Below, piece by piece: positions 44,274 through 54,999 of a DNA stretch of 64,000 nt. Numbering within the stretch: position 1 is the stretch's first letter; the number at the start of each line of letters is the position of its first letter. The notes beneath the pieces were generated by a model, which was not told where the DNA came from, did no database searches, and worked only from the letters and a program-made list of their open reading frames with translations. The stretch comes from Allolobophora icterica. Its lineage: Eukaryota > Annelida > Clitellata > Crassiclitellata > Lumbricidae. The stretch lies in NCBI GenBank assembly GCA_963556255.1, contig OY744610.1, positions 16,316,039-16,380,038 on the forward strand. Direction: 5' to 3'. A program made the position numbers and the translations under genes.

Positions 44274-45085
44274 CCAATCGACCGATATCAAGCGCGAGCT
44301 ATACCATTTAACCTAATTAGCACCTAGTCCATTTTCATGACACTGTCGTTTGTGATTGGCAACTGATTGCTTGTATTTGTCATCCTTGTTTTAGACACTT
44401 CCATCGCAACAATTAGCCCTTCACACAACTAATAATTCGAAGAGACAGTGTTTAATTTGCGTGAGATTACAACATCACAAAGATTACAAGAGTCATTGAA
44501 GTTGGTTCATTGCCTCAAATCGCTTCACTGGTTTTGCTGGTGTACCTATTGATACGAATCGACCGAAATCAAGCGCGAGCTATACCAATTCACCTAATTA
44601 GCACCTTAGTCCCTTTTCATGACACTCGTTTGTGATTGGCAACTGATTGCTGATAATTTTGTCATCCTTGTTTTAGACACATTCATCGCAACAATTAGCC
44701 CTTTGTGATTGGCAACTGATTGCTGATAATTTTGTCATCCTTGTTTTAGACACATTCATCGCAACAATTAGCCCTTCACGCAACTAATAATTCGAAGAGA
44801 CAGTGTATAATTTGCGTGAGATTACAACATCACAAAGATTACAAGAGTCATTGAAGTTGGTTCATTGCCTCAAATCGCTTCACTGGTTTTGCTGGTGGTA
44901 CACCAGCAAAACCAGTGAAGCGTACTATTGATACGAATCGACCGATATCAAGCTCGAGCTACCAATTCACCTAATTAGCACCTTTAGTCCCTTTTCATGA
45001 CACTGTCGTTTGTGACTGCTGATATTTTGTCTTCCTCGTTTTGCTGGTATACCGATTGATACGAATCGACCGATATCAGTATCAC
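44274..45085. repeat. tandem segmental repeat, units of about 150-390 bp
   Basis: The block ATACGAATCGACCGA, then AGCGCGAGCTATACCA, CACCTAATTAGCACCT, a TTTGTGATTGGCAACTGATT section and CATCGCAACAATTAGCCCTT recurs three times, with internal extra copies. The units also share AGTTGGTTCATTGCCTCAAA. Confidence 0.75.
44876..44922. repeat. 22-bp perfect inverted repeat with 3-nt loop
   Basis: The arms 44876-44897 and 44901-44922 are exact reverse complements, with GTA between them. They arise where the end of one tandem unit meets an inverted copy of its last 22 bp. In RNA it would be a very stable hairpin. Confidence 0.85.
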
Positions 45086-46241
45086 AACTTGCCTAAGAGT
45101 AAATAGAGTATCGAGTAGAGAGAGAGAGAGTAATGAGAGGATCATTTACTTCACTGGATTCTTTGACCACACATGCCAACAATAAGTAGCATATGGCTTT
45201 GCCCATGCCCATTAGTTCGAATTTATACTGACTTAAATCGCACAATGTGTAATTATGTTGAAGGGGGATACTTTTTGACGGGGATAATTTCGTACGACTC
45301 ATGGGGGATACATTCGCACGAGGGGGGATAGTCCCACCCGTTCACATTCATCCGGCCGGATACTCCATTCTGCTAAGGGGATATACTTGTATGGGGGATA
45401 CTCTATTTCGTGACACCGGCAGCGTGAGGCACTGGACGCACGTGCGTCTACCCACCAAATCAAATCCAGACAAGGATTAGGCATCGCGTCCATATTTTGA
45501 CAATTTCATTGTATAATTTTGGTTTATCATATATTAGCTATAAATAATATCATATGATATCATATGCATGTGTACTTTTATGAGTCACTCTGAGTCATTT
45601 TCAGTGTTTGACTACCGGTGGCAGACAGGGGACGGGTGTGGAAGGAAGGAGACGGGAGGGGTGTGCGTCCAATTTTTTAAAGCCTGGCGGCGCCCCTGCC
45701 TCAGTTTTAAACTATATTAATACCTGCATCGTTTTCCAGCATGGCCACGCTAGGCGAGACTGGATGGTAATCGGAAAAAACGGTGATGGTATGCATATTA
45801 TGCTGGACAACGCAATAGCAACCGACGTCTGTTTCGAAGTTGGACCACCAGATGGCGCGGTTGTCAATATCCGGGCTCACAAGTACAAGCTGATGCCACA
45901 CTGTCCTGTGTTCCACTGACGGAGTGCAGCAGTGGACCAGATATGAAGATTAGAATCGAAGACATCGACGCCAAAACGTTCAAAGATTTCTTGATGTAAG
46001 TTATTTAGATTAATTATATCTTATCTTCGTGATATTGACCTGATTACGGATTGGCTTTGGTGCGCCATAGCTTGTCGCCTTGTGTATAAGAAACTGGTGC
46101 AATTTTGTTACTAGCCACCACTACACCACAGTGTCTGAACCAAGCTTGAACACTTTCTAACACATACTGGACAGCTGGAGGGAAGTACCTAGACTCCAGA
46201 AGCTTATGTAGTGACCTAGCTTATTATCTGAACTTTGTAAG

Positions 46242-46242
46242 C

Positions 46243-46325
<83 letters not shown>
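46242..46325. repeat. (TTA)n microsatellite in the BTB intron
   Basis: Pure TTA/ATT triplets for about 84 bp. Confidence 0.95.
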
Positions 46326-46639
46326 GCGATCATGAATTCTCTTACAAATTTTACTCAGCATTTAGCCCAGCTGCATTATAACTACATAGACTGAGTTGTG
46401 ACATCAGATTTCATTAGATTCGCTGTAAGTTTTTGTTTGCACTAAGAATAGTAACCTTAGCCTAATTTCAATGTTTCCACAAACTGCCAAGTGTTATTAA
46501 ACATGTGCACCTAAACGTTCTTTTACAGCCCTTTGTTTGGTGATAGGCCTATGTGAGTTTTTCGGGTGCAGTATTAATCATGTATTTTCAGTTGCAAAAC
46601 CTGTGCTAACCAAATATAGGTCACGTAAGGTCTAATCTT

Positions 46640-47215
46640 ACCAAAAACATGTCACAAACCAAAGTCTGTTTTCTTGTCTGCTCTCGCCTTGATTATGCCA
46701 ACTCTGGGTTTTCAGGCAGATTAGATCTTCAAATGAACAGGCTTCAACACATTCAAAATTCTCTGGCTCGCGTGGCGCTACGTGTATCTTCTCGTCAAAA
46801 CTCCTTAACTCTGCTCGGTCATCTGCATTGGCTTCCTATTGAATTCAGAATAAGATTTAAACTGGCCTGTCTGACCTATAAAACCACTAGTTTCTCCGAC
46901 CCACATCCAGCTCCACAGTCTGCAATCCTTGATAATGGGTGTTTTGGTAACACTTTCGTGGGTTCTCGTGCATTCCCTTTTATTTACTCACAAGGAATGG
47001 AATCAACTACAATGTTTATCCGTTGCTCGAACTCTTTTTCTTCACTCAAACACGCCTCAAAATTCACAATTTCTCAATGGCCTTCAAAATCTAGATATCT
47101 AATTGCTCTTCATCTGGTCTGGACTGACTAACCACGGCTGAGATTCGCCTTACTGATGTGTGATTTGAGGCGCGTTAAAAATATTTCTTATGTCAACTAA
47201 ATAATAATAATAATT
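46640..47215 (+). mobile_element. LINE reverse transcriptase C-terminal fragment
   Basis: An open frame reads SRLDYANSGFSGRLDLQMNR, LQHIQNSLARVALR, LGHLHWLPIEFRIRFKLACL and GSRAFPF. These are the standard blocks of the CR1/L2/Rex group after the catalytic core. It ends with an AATAATAATAAT tail at 47200-47213. It lies in the intron of the BTB gene. Confidence 0.8.
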
Positions 47216-47298
47216 CATGGGAGTTGGTCTAACTAAGAATATTTAATTACAAATATAGGAAGGGTCAGGGTTAGTTAAGGTAATCGAGTTTATCTGTT

Positions 47299-48294
47299 CA
47301 GTGGGGGAGGACGGGGCAAAACGGACACAGTTTTAGTTTCCCTCGCATTGTATGCCACCTATTCATCATAATAATCTGAAAATATTTGTGAGAACAGGCG
47401 AAAGTATGGTTGATTTAATGAAGAAAGAATATTTTTTAGAAATCTTTATTTTAAATGCTCGTAAATTGAAAACAATTAGCAGTTGTAAATCCCGTTTTAC
47501 CCCGATGTCGGGGCATAATGGGACGCTCTGTTCCTTTTTGATCAAGCTTAAGCTTAAGTGTGTTTGTCACTGGAACATGCTCCTATTCATAGGAAAAATG
47601 CTTTGATTGCGATGCCTTATTATTATGGTCTGAAAATATCACAAATGAACTCAGTAAAGCCACTGTAATCAGAGTACTGTTTATGGCACCGGTTTAACGA
47701 AAAATAGGGCCTACATTATACATGATGCAATGTACTTTTGGTTGGTTTCTTTGTCATACTTTCAGACTAAAGCTTAGGCCTAATCATTCTGATTGTTTTC
47801 TTTTCTGCTTTTGATTTATAATTTCGTCAATCTTGAATTTTTAATTTCCATCAGGCTCATCTGGTAATGTTTTCCGCTTTCAGAGACGTCCCTTTTTGCC
47901 CCACAAAACATGTCCCATTTTGCCTCACTACCACCATGTTTCTCGATCTCTTGATCTATACTTAAATGAAAGCAGGAACACCATTATTGCGATAAAAATA
48001 AGCTGTCGAAATGTCCACTTACTCTACAAAAATTTAATATAAAGTGTTACCATAGGGAAACAGTGAAATATTACCGATTTCCGGTACGACCTTAATTTTT
48101 TTATATTTCAAATTATTGTTTTTCTTCGAATAATCTGCACCGACGCAACTTATAACTACCTCGCGGAAGACATATCACTCCAAGAGCCAACAGATTCATT
48201 CTCAACCATGGCGACATCTATGACACCTTTGGATTCGCCCAAAAACCTCATGTCCCGTTTTGCCCGTTGACCCTTTTTGCCCCGTCCTCCCCTG
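47299..48294. mobile_element. non-autonomous DNA transposon in the BTB intron
   Basis: Inverted ends CAGTGGGGGAGGACGGGGCA and TGCCCCGTCCTCCCCTG enclose 996 bp. GGGGCAAAACGGGAC-type words recur inside near both ends (47500-47525, 47895-47925, 48250-48285). No clear target duplication and no transposase. Confidence 0.6.
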
Positions 48295-48913
48295 TACGTC
48301 AAATAGTGAAAGATATTAAATATAAAATTTGCAATAGATTCTTTTGTTTCTTTAAGCTCAGGTACCTCCATTGTGAACAAGCAAATGTTACACTAGAATC
48401 ATCTTCTCCTTTGATGTATGCTGTCAAGAAATACATGATGCCGAAACTTCTTGAAATGTGTCGCCATAATCTGGAGGAAGGCCTCAGCATTTCCAATGCA
48501 TGCTATCTGCTGGGACAGAGTTTTATCTTCAGTGAAGAGCAGCTTACATCAAATTGTCTGCATATCATTGCCAAACACTCGGACAAATTCTTGATAGGAA
48601 CAGAACCTCTCGCCAAGCAATGGAAACAATTTTGGGGTCTAATGAACTGAGCTCACGTAAGTCGTTGGTCTACGAGTTTTGCCTTCGATGGGCAAATCAA
48701 CAGCTTCTAATTGATCAAGGAATTCAAAATCCAACGGATGAACAGATTCGTGAAAAACTTGGTGGTCTTGTCTTCAAGATTAGATTTCCAATCATGGAAT
48801 CAGAGGAATTTGCGAACCTAGTTGGGCAGAGGAACATACTGAGTTCAGAGGAAAAGTTATCACTTTACTATTACCTAATCACAAGAAAAGGAGCGGATCA
48901 ACTTTTGTTCTGA

Positions 48914-49730
48914 TCCAAGAAAAGGAATCAGATATGTCATACGAGTGAGGAATTATGGGTAGATCGGGTTGCTATATGGGATCATGTGTAATACATAATT
49001 ATGACGCCCATGTTGGAACATTTCATGTGGCTTTGTCTGACCTACATACGTAGCTGTCGGGACTCTGGGTCGTTTCTGATAACCAGGTCTAACTAACCCA
49101 GAGCAACGTTTTGCATAAAGTCTTCCTATCTATTATGTAAAACCTATTGGGCCAATAATTAGACATCAAATTGAAAGATGGTAAGATTTTGTTTTCGACC
49201 AAATTAATCAACATTTTCAATATACAGACACAAAAAACAAACATCACGAGCGTCATCATAGCTACCGGAAGAGTTCTAATTGCCGACCAATCCTAATGTA
49301 TCTTCTTCAGAACATGATCAAATTACAAGGAAGCGAGAGAAGGAAGAGAAGGAGGCTATGGAAGAGAGAAGAAGGAGTGGATCTGAGTTTCAGCTACAAT
49401 CGAGAAACTGCCCGTAGCGGGAAGTATTAATTATCGAATTCGTGTTTTATTCTAAACCTCGACTGTTCCTTCTTAGCCTGATCTGCCCACTGGCAATGTA
49501 TGCCCGTGTGCTCATGTTTAAGCCGAGATTGCTTGTAGAGCTAGCAGATAAAATTTTCGAAAAATATTTGTGTCTTTACAAGTTTTAAGCTGCCGACCAG
49601 TGGGTTGAAGAAGGCGCTAACCACCCATGAAAATATTACTTTGATAATATATGAAATTTTACTTGAAATAATAGATGAAACTCACATAATTGGTGTTACT
49701 ACTTTTTTTCTTGTACGTTTTTTAAATTTA
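48914..49730. other. intergenic, no gene seen
   Basis: Non-coding downstream of the BTB locus. A purine-rich GAAGCGAGAGAAGGAAGAG stretch lies near 49330. Confidence 0.4.
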
Positions 49731-49734
49731 TACA

Positions 49735-49910
49735 CCGGCCTGTTTGGCTAAAGATTCAGCACTTGCCCTGTAATGCATGCTATGCGAGTTCAAATCTTCT
49801 CTAAGACGACCACCGGCATGCAGAAACTTTGAGCAAGTCCTTATTGTCAGGTAGCGATGAAGCCAACACAGGGCTTGACATCTGAAAAGTGTTGCACCCA
49901 AATCATAACA
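49735..49910 (+). repeat. tRNA-derived SINE
   Basis: GGCCTGTTTGGCTAAAGATT gives a weak A box, and GAGTTCAAATC at 49786-49796 is a B box at tRNA-like spacing. A unique body follows. It shares the CTGTAATG anticodon-arm word with the minus-strand SINE at 50375-50455. Confidence 0.5.
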
Positions 49911-50374
49911 AAGAGCTTTAGAGCTAAAATTGTTAAGTTGAGATTAGTGCAAAAGGCTAACGTAATTGCTTTATGAAATTATTTTAAGTTGTTGAACAAG
50001 AAATAAGTCTATAATCAAATCATTGTGAGGCTTAACCTCAGTTGCATTGAAGCCGTTTAACTGTTGAGATGGTACTAGCAGGAGAGAAAACGTAGTCACT
50101 TTATAAAAATAAGTTTACCTGCATGACCCAAAATGAGTTTAACTACGGAAATGACGTGTTTCAGAATTCTCTTCACATAAGTGTTCAGCTGGAAAAGTAA
50201 TAAATTATGCAATAACATAGGCTAATACAATGATACAATAAAATCGTATTTGTTATTGTACTTCATCCAAATGTTCAGAGGTGTACACAACCGTACTGTC
50301 CATACCTACGACAAAACATCGATGGCGCAGAAAAATGTGAGTGATGGACTTGCTCAAGGTTCCTGCACAGTAAT

Positions 50375-50455
50375 TGCCTTTGGCGAGGGTCGAACCCGTA
50401 CTCTCCGCGTAACATTACAGACCATGCGCTCTAACTAATCAGCCTTTGCGCAACA
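50375..50455 (-). repeat. tRNA-derived SINE or tRNA pseudogene
   Basis: On the minus strand GGCTGATTAGTTAGAGCG is a good A box and GGGTTCGACCC a near-perfect B box. The acceptor stem does not pair, so it is not a functional tRNA. Confidence 0.55.
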
Positions 50456-50946
50456 CAACTTGTTGTAATAATGTTTAAAGTTACTTTGTGACTAATAATT
50501 TTATATCTTCGTGACAACCGACAGTGAATGCAAGTGGATCATTTGTTCCCTTTTGTTAGCTGCCCGCATCTTTCGCAGCCTGTGGTTTGTTTTGACGCAT
50601 GGACGATGTCAAATTTGCCTTGTCCCGTTAAATCTATCCCCTTAGCGTCATGTGTACCCGCTTAAGCGTCTTCTTACTGAGCCACTTAGAGGAAATGTTT
50701 GACTGCATAACTCAGTCGCTTATAGCTGCGTCGAACAGAGACTGTGCTTGTGCTTAGCAACTGAAAAAACGCAGCTGCATTAGTGAGCCTTTAGTAAACC
50801 GTCATAATCTTTCTGCGGGTACGACAACATTACCCCAGTTCACACTGGCTTAGTCAATTTTGTAATTGCGGAAGTTTATCTGCTGAACATCTTTATTCGA
50901 CTTAGGTTTGCTGAGACATCAGGAAAAGGAAAACCGTGTGTGGATC

Positions 50947-51359
50947 GAAGGCAATTACCCAGATCAGAGTAAGAACAAATTTATAATCTTTTGATGTCAT
51001 GGGTAGAAGGCAATTACCCAGATCAGAGTAAGAACAAATTTATAATCTTTTGATGTCATGGGTAGAAGGCAATTACCCAGATCAGAGTAAGAACAAATTT
51101 ATAATCTTTTGATGTCATGGGTAGAAGGCAATTACCCAGATCAGAGTAAGAACAAATTTATAATCTTTTGATGTCATGGGTAGAAGGCAATTACCCAGAT
51201 CAGAGTAAGAACAAATTTATAATCTTTTGATGTCATGGGTAGAAGGCAATTACCCAGATCAGAGTAAGAACAAATTTATAATCTTTTGATGTCATGGGTA
51301 GAAGGCAATTACCCAGATCAGAGTAAGAACAAATTTATAATCTTTTGATGTCATGGGTA
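50947..51359. repeat. seven identical 59-bp tandem repeats
   Basis: Units start GAAGGCAATTACCCAG at 50947, 51006, 51065, 51124, 51183, 51242 and 51301, and I see no difference between them. The block is exactly 413 bp. There are no spacers, so it is not a CRISPR-like array. Perfect identity implies very recent expansion or an assembly artefact. Confidence 0.95.
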
Positions 51360-51459
51360 GACAACGAATTCTTCAGTTCATACGTTCGTGTTATTTTTCT
51401 AAATCGAAAATAGCGAATCCGCTGAGTCCACAGTAATATGATCTTGAGGTACCATATCA

Positions 51460-51560
51460 TTCATCCATTCATTCATTCAATAACCATGGACTCATCGCCC
51501 GTGGGTGGACTCTGATGCCTTCAAATCGCGGATCTTGTTTACCCGGACGAATTCCTGACA
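51460..51560 (-). mobile_element. RTE-like 3' end with (GAAT)n tail
   Basis: ACTCATCGCCCGTGGGTGGA matches in layout the sequence next to the (ATC)n tail at 40332 (CTCAACGCCCGTAGGTGTCC). Here the tail is ATTCATTCATT, so related ends carry different microsatellite tails. Confidence 0.35.
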
Positions 51561-51698
51561 TCAGATTTCAATCCCCTTGTCTTTTTACTTCCAGAATATC
51601 GAAACCCATCTGGCAACTCCGGGCTTAGGACTGGCACACAATACTGCTGGTTTGTAGCTTCCGTGGCAGGGTTGGTACCATAACTCAACTATTTTAAA

Positions 51699-51965
51699 CA
51701 TTAATAAACAATTCCCATTAAGTTTAGTATAAGCCTGGCATCCTCCAATGGAGGGGAAGAAATAACATTAAGAATCTATTTTTTTCTAGACCAGAATTAC
51801 GACTTAGGTTGTGACAAACTTAGTTTAACTTGAATTGAATGGCCTGGGACAGTAACCATTATTTTGCGTCAAACTGATGTCAATCTTGTGTGCCAAATGT
51901 TTACCTTTGGTGGATGTCTGTTGGTTGATTTCTCTTGCCTGAATGAGACTATGAGAGGAGATTTT
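51699..51965 (+). repeat. dispersed repeat, copy 1 of a direct pair
   Basis: Shares AACAATTCCCATTAAGTTTA, AGCCTGGC-TCCTCC-ATGGAG, TTTTCTAGACCA, and TGTCAA-CTTG...TGTTTACC blocks with 52862-53150. Non-coding. Confidence 0.7.
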
Positions 51966-52700
51966 TTCATACAAAATGAGGCTCTCTTCATATATATATA
52001 TATGTACATATATATGTACATAGGCCTATATATACATATATATATATACAAAGAGCAACATAAAGTGCACAAACATACATTCACTTTCAGGAATAAATGT
52101 TACTAATCGAAGATGGGTCATATTTTAAGCAGAAGTGTCTTCACATATCCCTTTAAGTTTATTTTGCAATTGACGAGAATTTTTACATCCTAATTAGACT
52201 AGCATTGGAAAAGGTCATACATTATCTTGTGGTAAAGATGTTCAAAATAGACTAACCTTCAACAAAGCCTCCTTGCAACCTTCGCAAGTGAATGATTTGA
52301 TCGCTGTTGTTTGCTACCGGCATCTCTCGCAACCTTGTTTGTATTGCCTCTCGCACATTTGCACATGCGCAATAGATCTTCACTTTTAAATTGTACATGG
52401 AAGTTTTTTTTTGAGTCAGCGCATGCGTAGTTATGAGGTAAAAATCGTAAACGATCTTTGTACATTAATGTGCACAGAAAGAACTAAAATACTCTATGAA
52501 TTTGAATATTACATATCAGTGTTAAAGCGATAAAATCACAATCATTACGCAACTGAGTGTCTCAAAGGAAAACTAGAGGAAGGATTTGAAAACATTTTCA
52601 GAGGTAATGTTAATGAAAAGATAAACTTAAAATAGCAAATAGAATTATTGAATTTAAATTCCTCGTTTTCTATTAAAAAATTGTGATTCTCCCGAATTTT

Positions 52701-52886
52701 CTAAGACGCACCTCCCCATTTTTGAGCTTCTGCAGCTAACATAAATAACAATCCATAGATAAAATTTCTATCAATTGGACCATACGATAAAGTTTCTTGA
52801 CGTGCGGATACACCCATCATTATCTCCACGTTTGGATTGGAAAACCGTATCCCTGCTGTTTGAAACAATAAATAAACCATTTCCAT
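52701..52886 (-). CDS. short unidentified frame
   Basis: A 61-residue open frame with ordinary protein-like composition (contains FSNPNVEIMMGVSARQE and FIYGLLFMLAAEAQKW). I do not recognise it. It overlaps the left edge of the second dispersed-repeat copy, so it may be an exon or a transposon remnant. No start context or splice site decides it. Confidence 0.2.
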   Translation of the reverse strand: MEMVYLLFQTAGIRFSNPNVEIMMGVSARQETLSYGPIDRNFIYGLLFMLAAEAQKWGGAS

Positions 52887-53150
52887 TAAGTTTAGAATGA
52901 GCCTGGCGTCCTCCTATGGAGAGTTATAAATGGGGACTCCTATTTTCTAGACCAAAGTTACTCCTCAGGCTGTGGAAAACGTAGCTAAGCTTGAATTGAT
53001 CAGTCAGAGAACGTAACCATTTGCTTTAAATTGCATATTCGAATCGGTGTCATTCTTGCTTGTCAACTGTTTACCGTGGGTGGGAGTTTTTGTTTGGTTG
53101 ATCTTACATGTAGGCCCTATTTGCATGGGTGAGACTGTCAATGGATATCT
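52862..53150 (+). repeat. dispersed repeat, copy 2 of a direct pair
   Basis: Direct repeat of 51699-51965, spaced about 1.16 kb, with roughly 75-80 per cent visible agreement. The spacing could fit a pair of LTRs, but no PBS, polypurine tract or coding sequence lies between. Confidence 0.65.
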
Positions 53151-53189
53151 TCTCCATATAGATATTGTCGCGGAAATCGCTCCTTCGTC

Positions 53190-53845
53190 ATAGGACGTCC
53201 TAGGTCCCGGACCGTTTGGGTCTGGGACATCACAGGTCCAGGATCCCTCTTGCCTCTGTGGGGCCGTGGAGGTCCAGTACATCATAGGCCCGGACCGTCT
53301 GGGTCCGTGATATTACAGGCCCCGGGCCGTGGAGGTCCTGGACCCCTCTTGCCCCTGTAGGACCGTGGAGGTCCAGGATATCATTGGCCCCGGACCGTAG
53401 AGGTCCCGGACCTTATAGAGAATATATAAGGCACCTTCGCGCTGAGCGGTGTTTACTGTGCTCTACTGTGCTGGCTTGTTCGCGTCTTAGTAGAAAGGTT
53501 AGTTTGTATTTGCAGTAGTACGAGAAATTGTGTAATAGTGTATCGGACAGTTCGTGCCAAGATTAGAGCTCAAGTGTAACGAGAATTCATCCAATCTGAC
53601 ATTTTGTGGTCTCTGAAGGAATTGAGAAATTGTGTTTGGAAACGACGCTGAATTGTGTTGAAAGCTCGTCATAGTTTTGTTGTGCAATTATACTGAATAA
53701 ATCGTCAAGTGTGTTGAAAAGTCTTCGTTCTCTTCTGGTGAGCAACGATAATAGGTATTGATTAGGTTATAAGTCCTCCGTCCACAGCAAAGGGCGAACC
53801 TGGGATCATCATCATCGCAACTCCTGTCGTCGGGCGCGCAGCCTG
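53190..53845 (+). promoter_or_regulatory. GGTCC-rich minisatellite followed by TATA and AATAAA: LTR-like promoter block
   Basis: At 53190-53415 units built on CCCGGACCGTGGAGGTCC repeat about six times with variation. TATATAAG follows at 53423-53430, then a GC-rich start region, and AATAAA at 53696-53701. Enhancer repeats, TATA and a poly(A) signal within 500 bp are the layout of an LTR. No boundary TG/CA or coding sequence was fixed, so it could also be a cellular promoter. Confidence 0.4.
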
Positions 53846-53853
53846 CTATCCAG

Positions 53854-54710
53854 GGTGCTATGACAATCCGGTCAATTCGGCGCCGGTCAATTCGGCGCCG
53901 GTCAATTCTGCGCCGGTCAATTCGGCGCATGGTCAATTCGGCGCCGGTCAATTCGGCGCCTTTTGACGAGGCTTCTATTTCTACTGACATTTCGTCTACT
54001 ATGACTTTCCTTGATCCCGCTTCCAGTGTAAGTTATATTTTAATCGTTGATCCAGCTACTAGTTTAGTTTATATTTGATCGTTGATCCCGCTACTAGTTT
54101 TAGTTATATTTAAATCTTTCATCCAGTTCTACTTCTAGTTACATTTTAATCGTTGATCCCGCTTCTAGTTTAAGTTATATTTTAATCGTTGATCCAGCTT
54201 CTAATTTAGTTTATATTTTGATCGTTCATCCCGCTTCTAGTATTAGTCATATTTAAATCTTTCATCCAGTTTCTACTGTTAGTTATATTTTAATCGTTGA
54301 TCCACTCTGATCGTTCATCCCGCTTCTGATTTGAGTTATATTTCAATCTTTCATCCAGGTTCTACTGTTAGTTATAATTTAATGTATGGAACACAATGAA
54401 GGCAATGTTTTAAATGCGACTGCGCTTTAATAAGTCGTTATCAAAACGCAGACTTGTATTCCACAAATTTACATTGATGGTATTTCAAAAGCGGGATGAA
54501 CGATCAAAATATAAACTAAACTAAAAGCGGGATCAACGATTAAAATATAACTTAAACTAGAGGCGGGATCAACGATTAAAATAACACTTAAACTGGAAAC
54601 GGGATCAAGGAAAGTCATAATAGACGAAATGTTGGTAGAAATAGAAGCGTTAACAAAAGGCGCCGAATTGACCGGCGCCGAATTGACCGGCGCCGAATTG
54701 ACCGGTCACC
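53854..54710. mobile_element. fold-back transposon (TU/FB-like)
   Basis: An 857-bp element in which both arms start GGTG and contain tandem copies of the 15-mer CGGTCAATTCGGCGC (six on the left, three on the right, inverted). Next, on each side, comes a TTCTATTTCTAC...GACTTTCCTTGATCCCG segment and then inner direct repeats of ATTTTAATCGTTGATCCCGC. A short unique loop lies near 54380-54480. An exact 8-bp duplication CTATCCAG flanks it (53846-53853 and 54711-54718). No transposase. The structure matches the description of sea-urchin TU elements. Confidence 0.85.
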
Positions 54711-54999
54711 CTATCCAGGTAGAGAAAGATTGGAAGGGAGAGAAAGCTTTCCCACAGCCGCCGTCGGCCCGACGATTAGCGGATTTGCCATATTGTTGGA
54801 TGTAGGCGCCTATACCTGGCATGATAGCACGTGCTGTGTGGCTATTGAGGGATGGGCGGTGCACCGGAAGTGTGTTCGCGCCTATTCTACACTATTTATG
54901 CACGGTGTTAGTACATGTGCAGTCCATCTGCTTGAGACGGCTATTGGTGAGAGACGGTGGTGATACTACGTGAGGCAGTCAAGTGTTTGGCAGATGTTG

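Larger units (their letters stand above)
43289..45698. mobile_element. hAT-like non-autonomous element, 2.4 kb, composite
   Basis: The ends are CAGGGGCGCC and GGCGCCCCTG, a classic hAT terminus. The flanking octamers CCTCCGTT and CCTCAGTT match at 7 of 8. Secondary inverted sequence (GTGTC(G)CG-TGACA with GACTATCC) lies at 43302-43320 and 45400-45425, next to clusters of GGGGGATA words. The middle holds a LINE tail, microsatellites, and a multi-copy tandem repeat at 44274-45085. It inserted just upstream of the BTB exon. No transposase is seen. Confidence 0.6.
45737..48913 (+). pseudogene. BTB-BACK domain gene (BTBD2/3/6-like), two exons, probably broken
   Basis: Exon 1 (45737-45995) carries the BTB start: MLDNAIATDVCFEVGPPDG, then IRAHKYKLM, then DMKIRIEDIDAKTFKDFL. 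The intron starts GTAAGT at 45996. Exon 2 follows CTCAG at 48357-48361 and begins within the split Met codon: YLHCEQANV, YAVKKYMMPKLLEMC and the BACK helices NACYLLGQSFIF, then VYEFCLRWANQQL, IRFPIMESEEFANLVGQ, with a stop at 48911. Exon 1 has lost about five codons plus frame near 45915 (where families have VFYAMFYG), and exon 2 changes frame near 48610. Such proteins are usually Cullin-3 substrate adaptors; the PHR domain of BTBD3/6 is absent. Two frame breaks suggest a pseudogene or sequence error. Confidence 0.7.

Noticed and set aside
50375..50455. Functional tRNA gene on the minus strand
   Set aside because: A and B boxes are good, but the acceptor and anticodon stems do not pair. A SINE or tRNA pseudogene is more likely.
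50947..51359. CRISPR-like array
   Set aside because: The 59-bp units are contiguous with no variable spacers, and the host is a eukaryote.
51699..53150. Complete LTR retrotransposon
   Set aside because: The direct pair lacks a primer site, polypurine tract and coding sequence between the copies.
53860..54078. Arg-Arg-Ser-Ile repeat protein
   Set aside because: It is a reading of the 15-bp repeats of the fold-back element.
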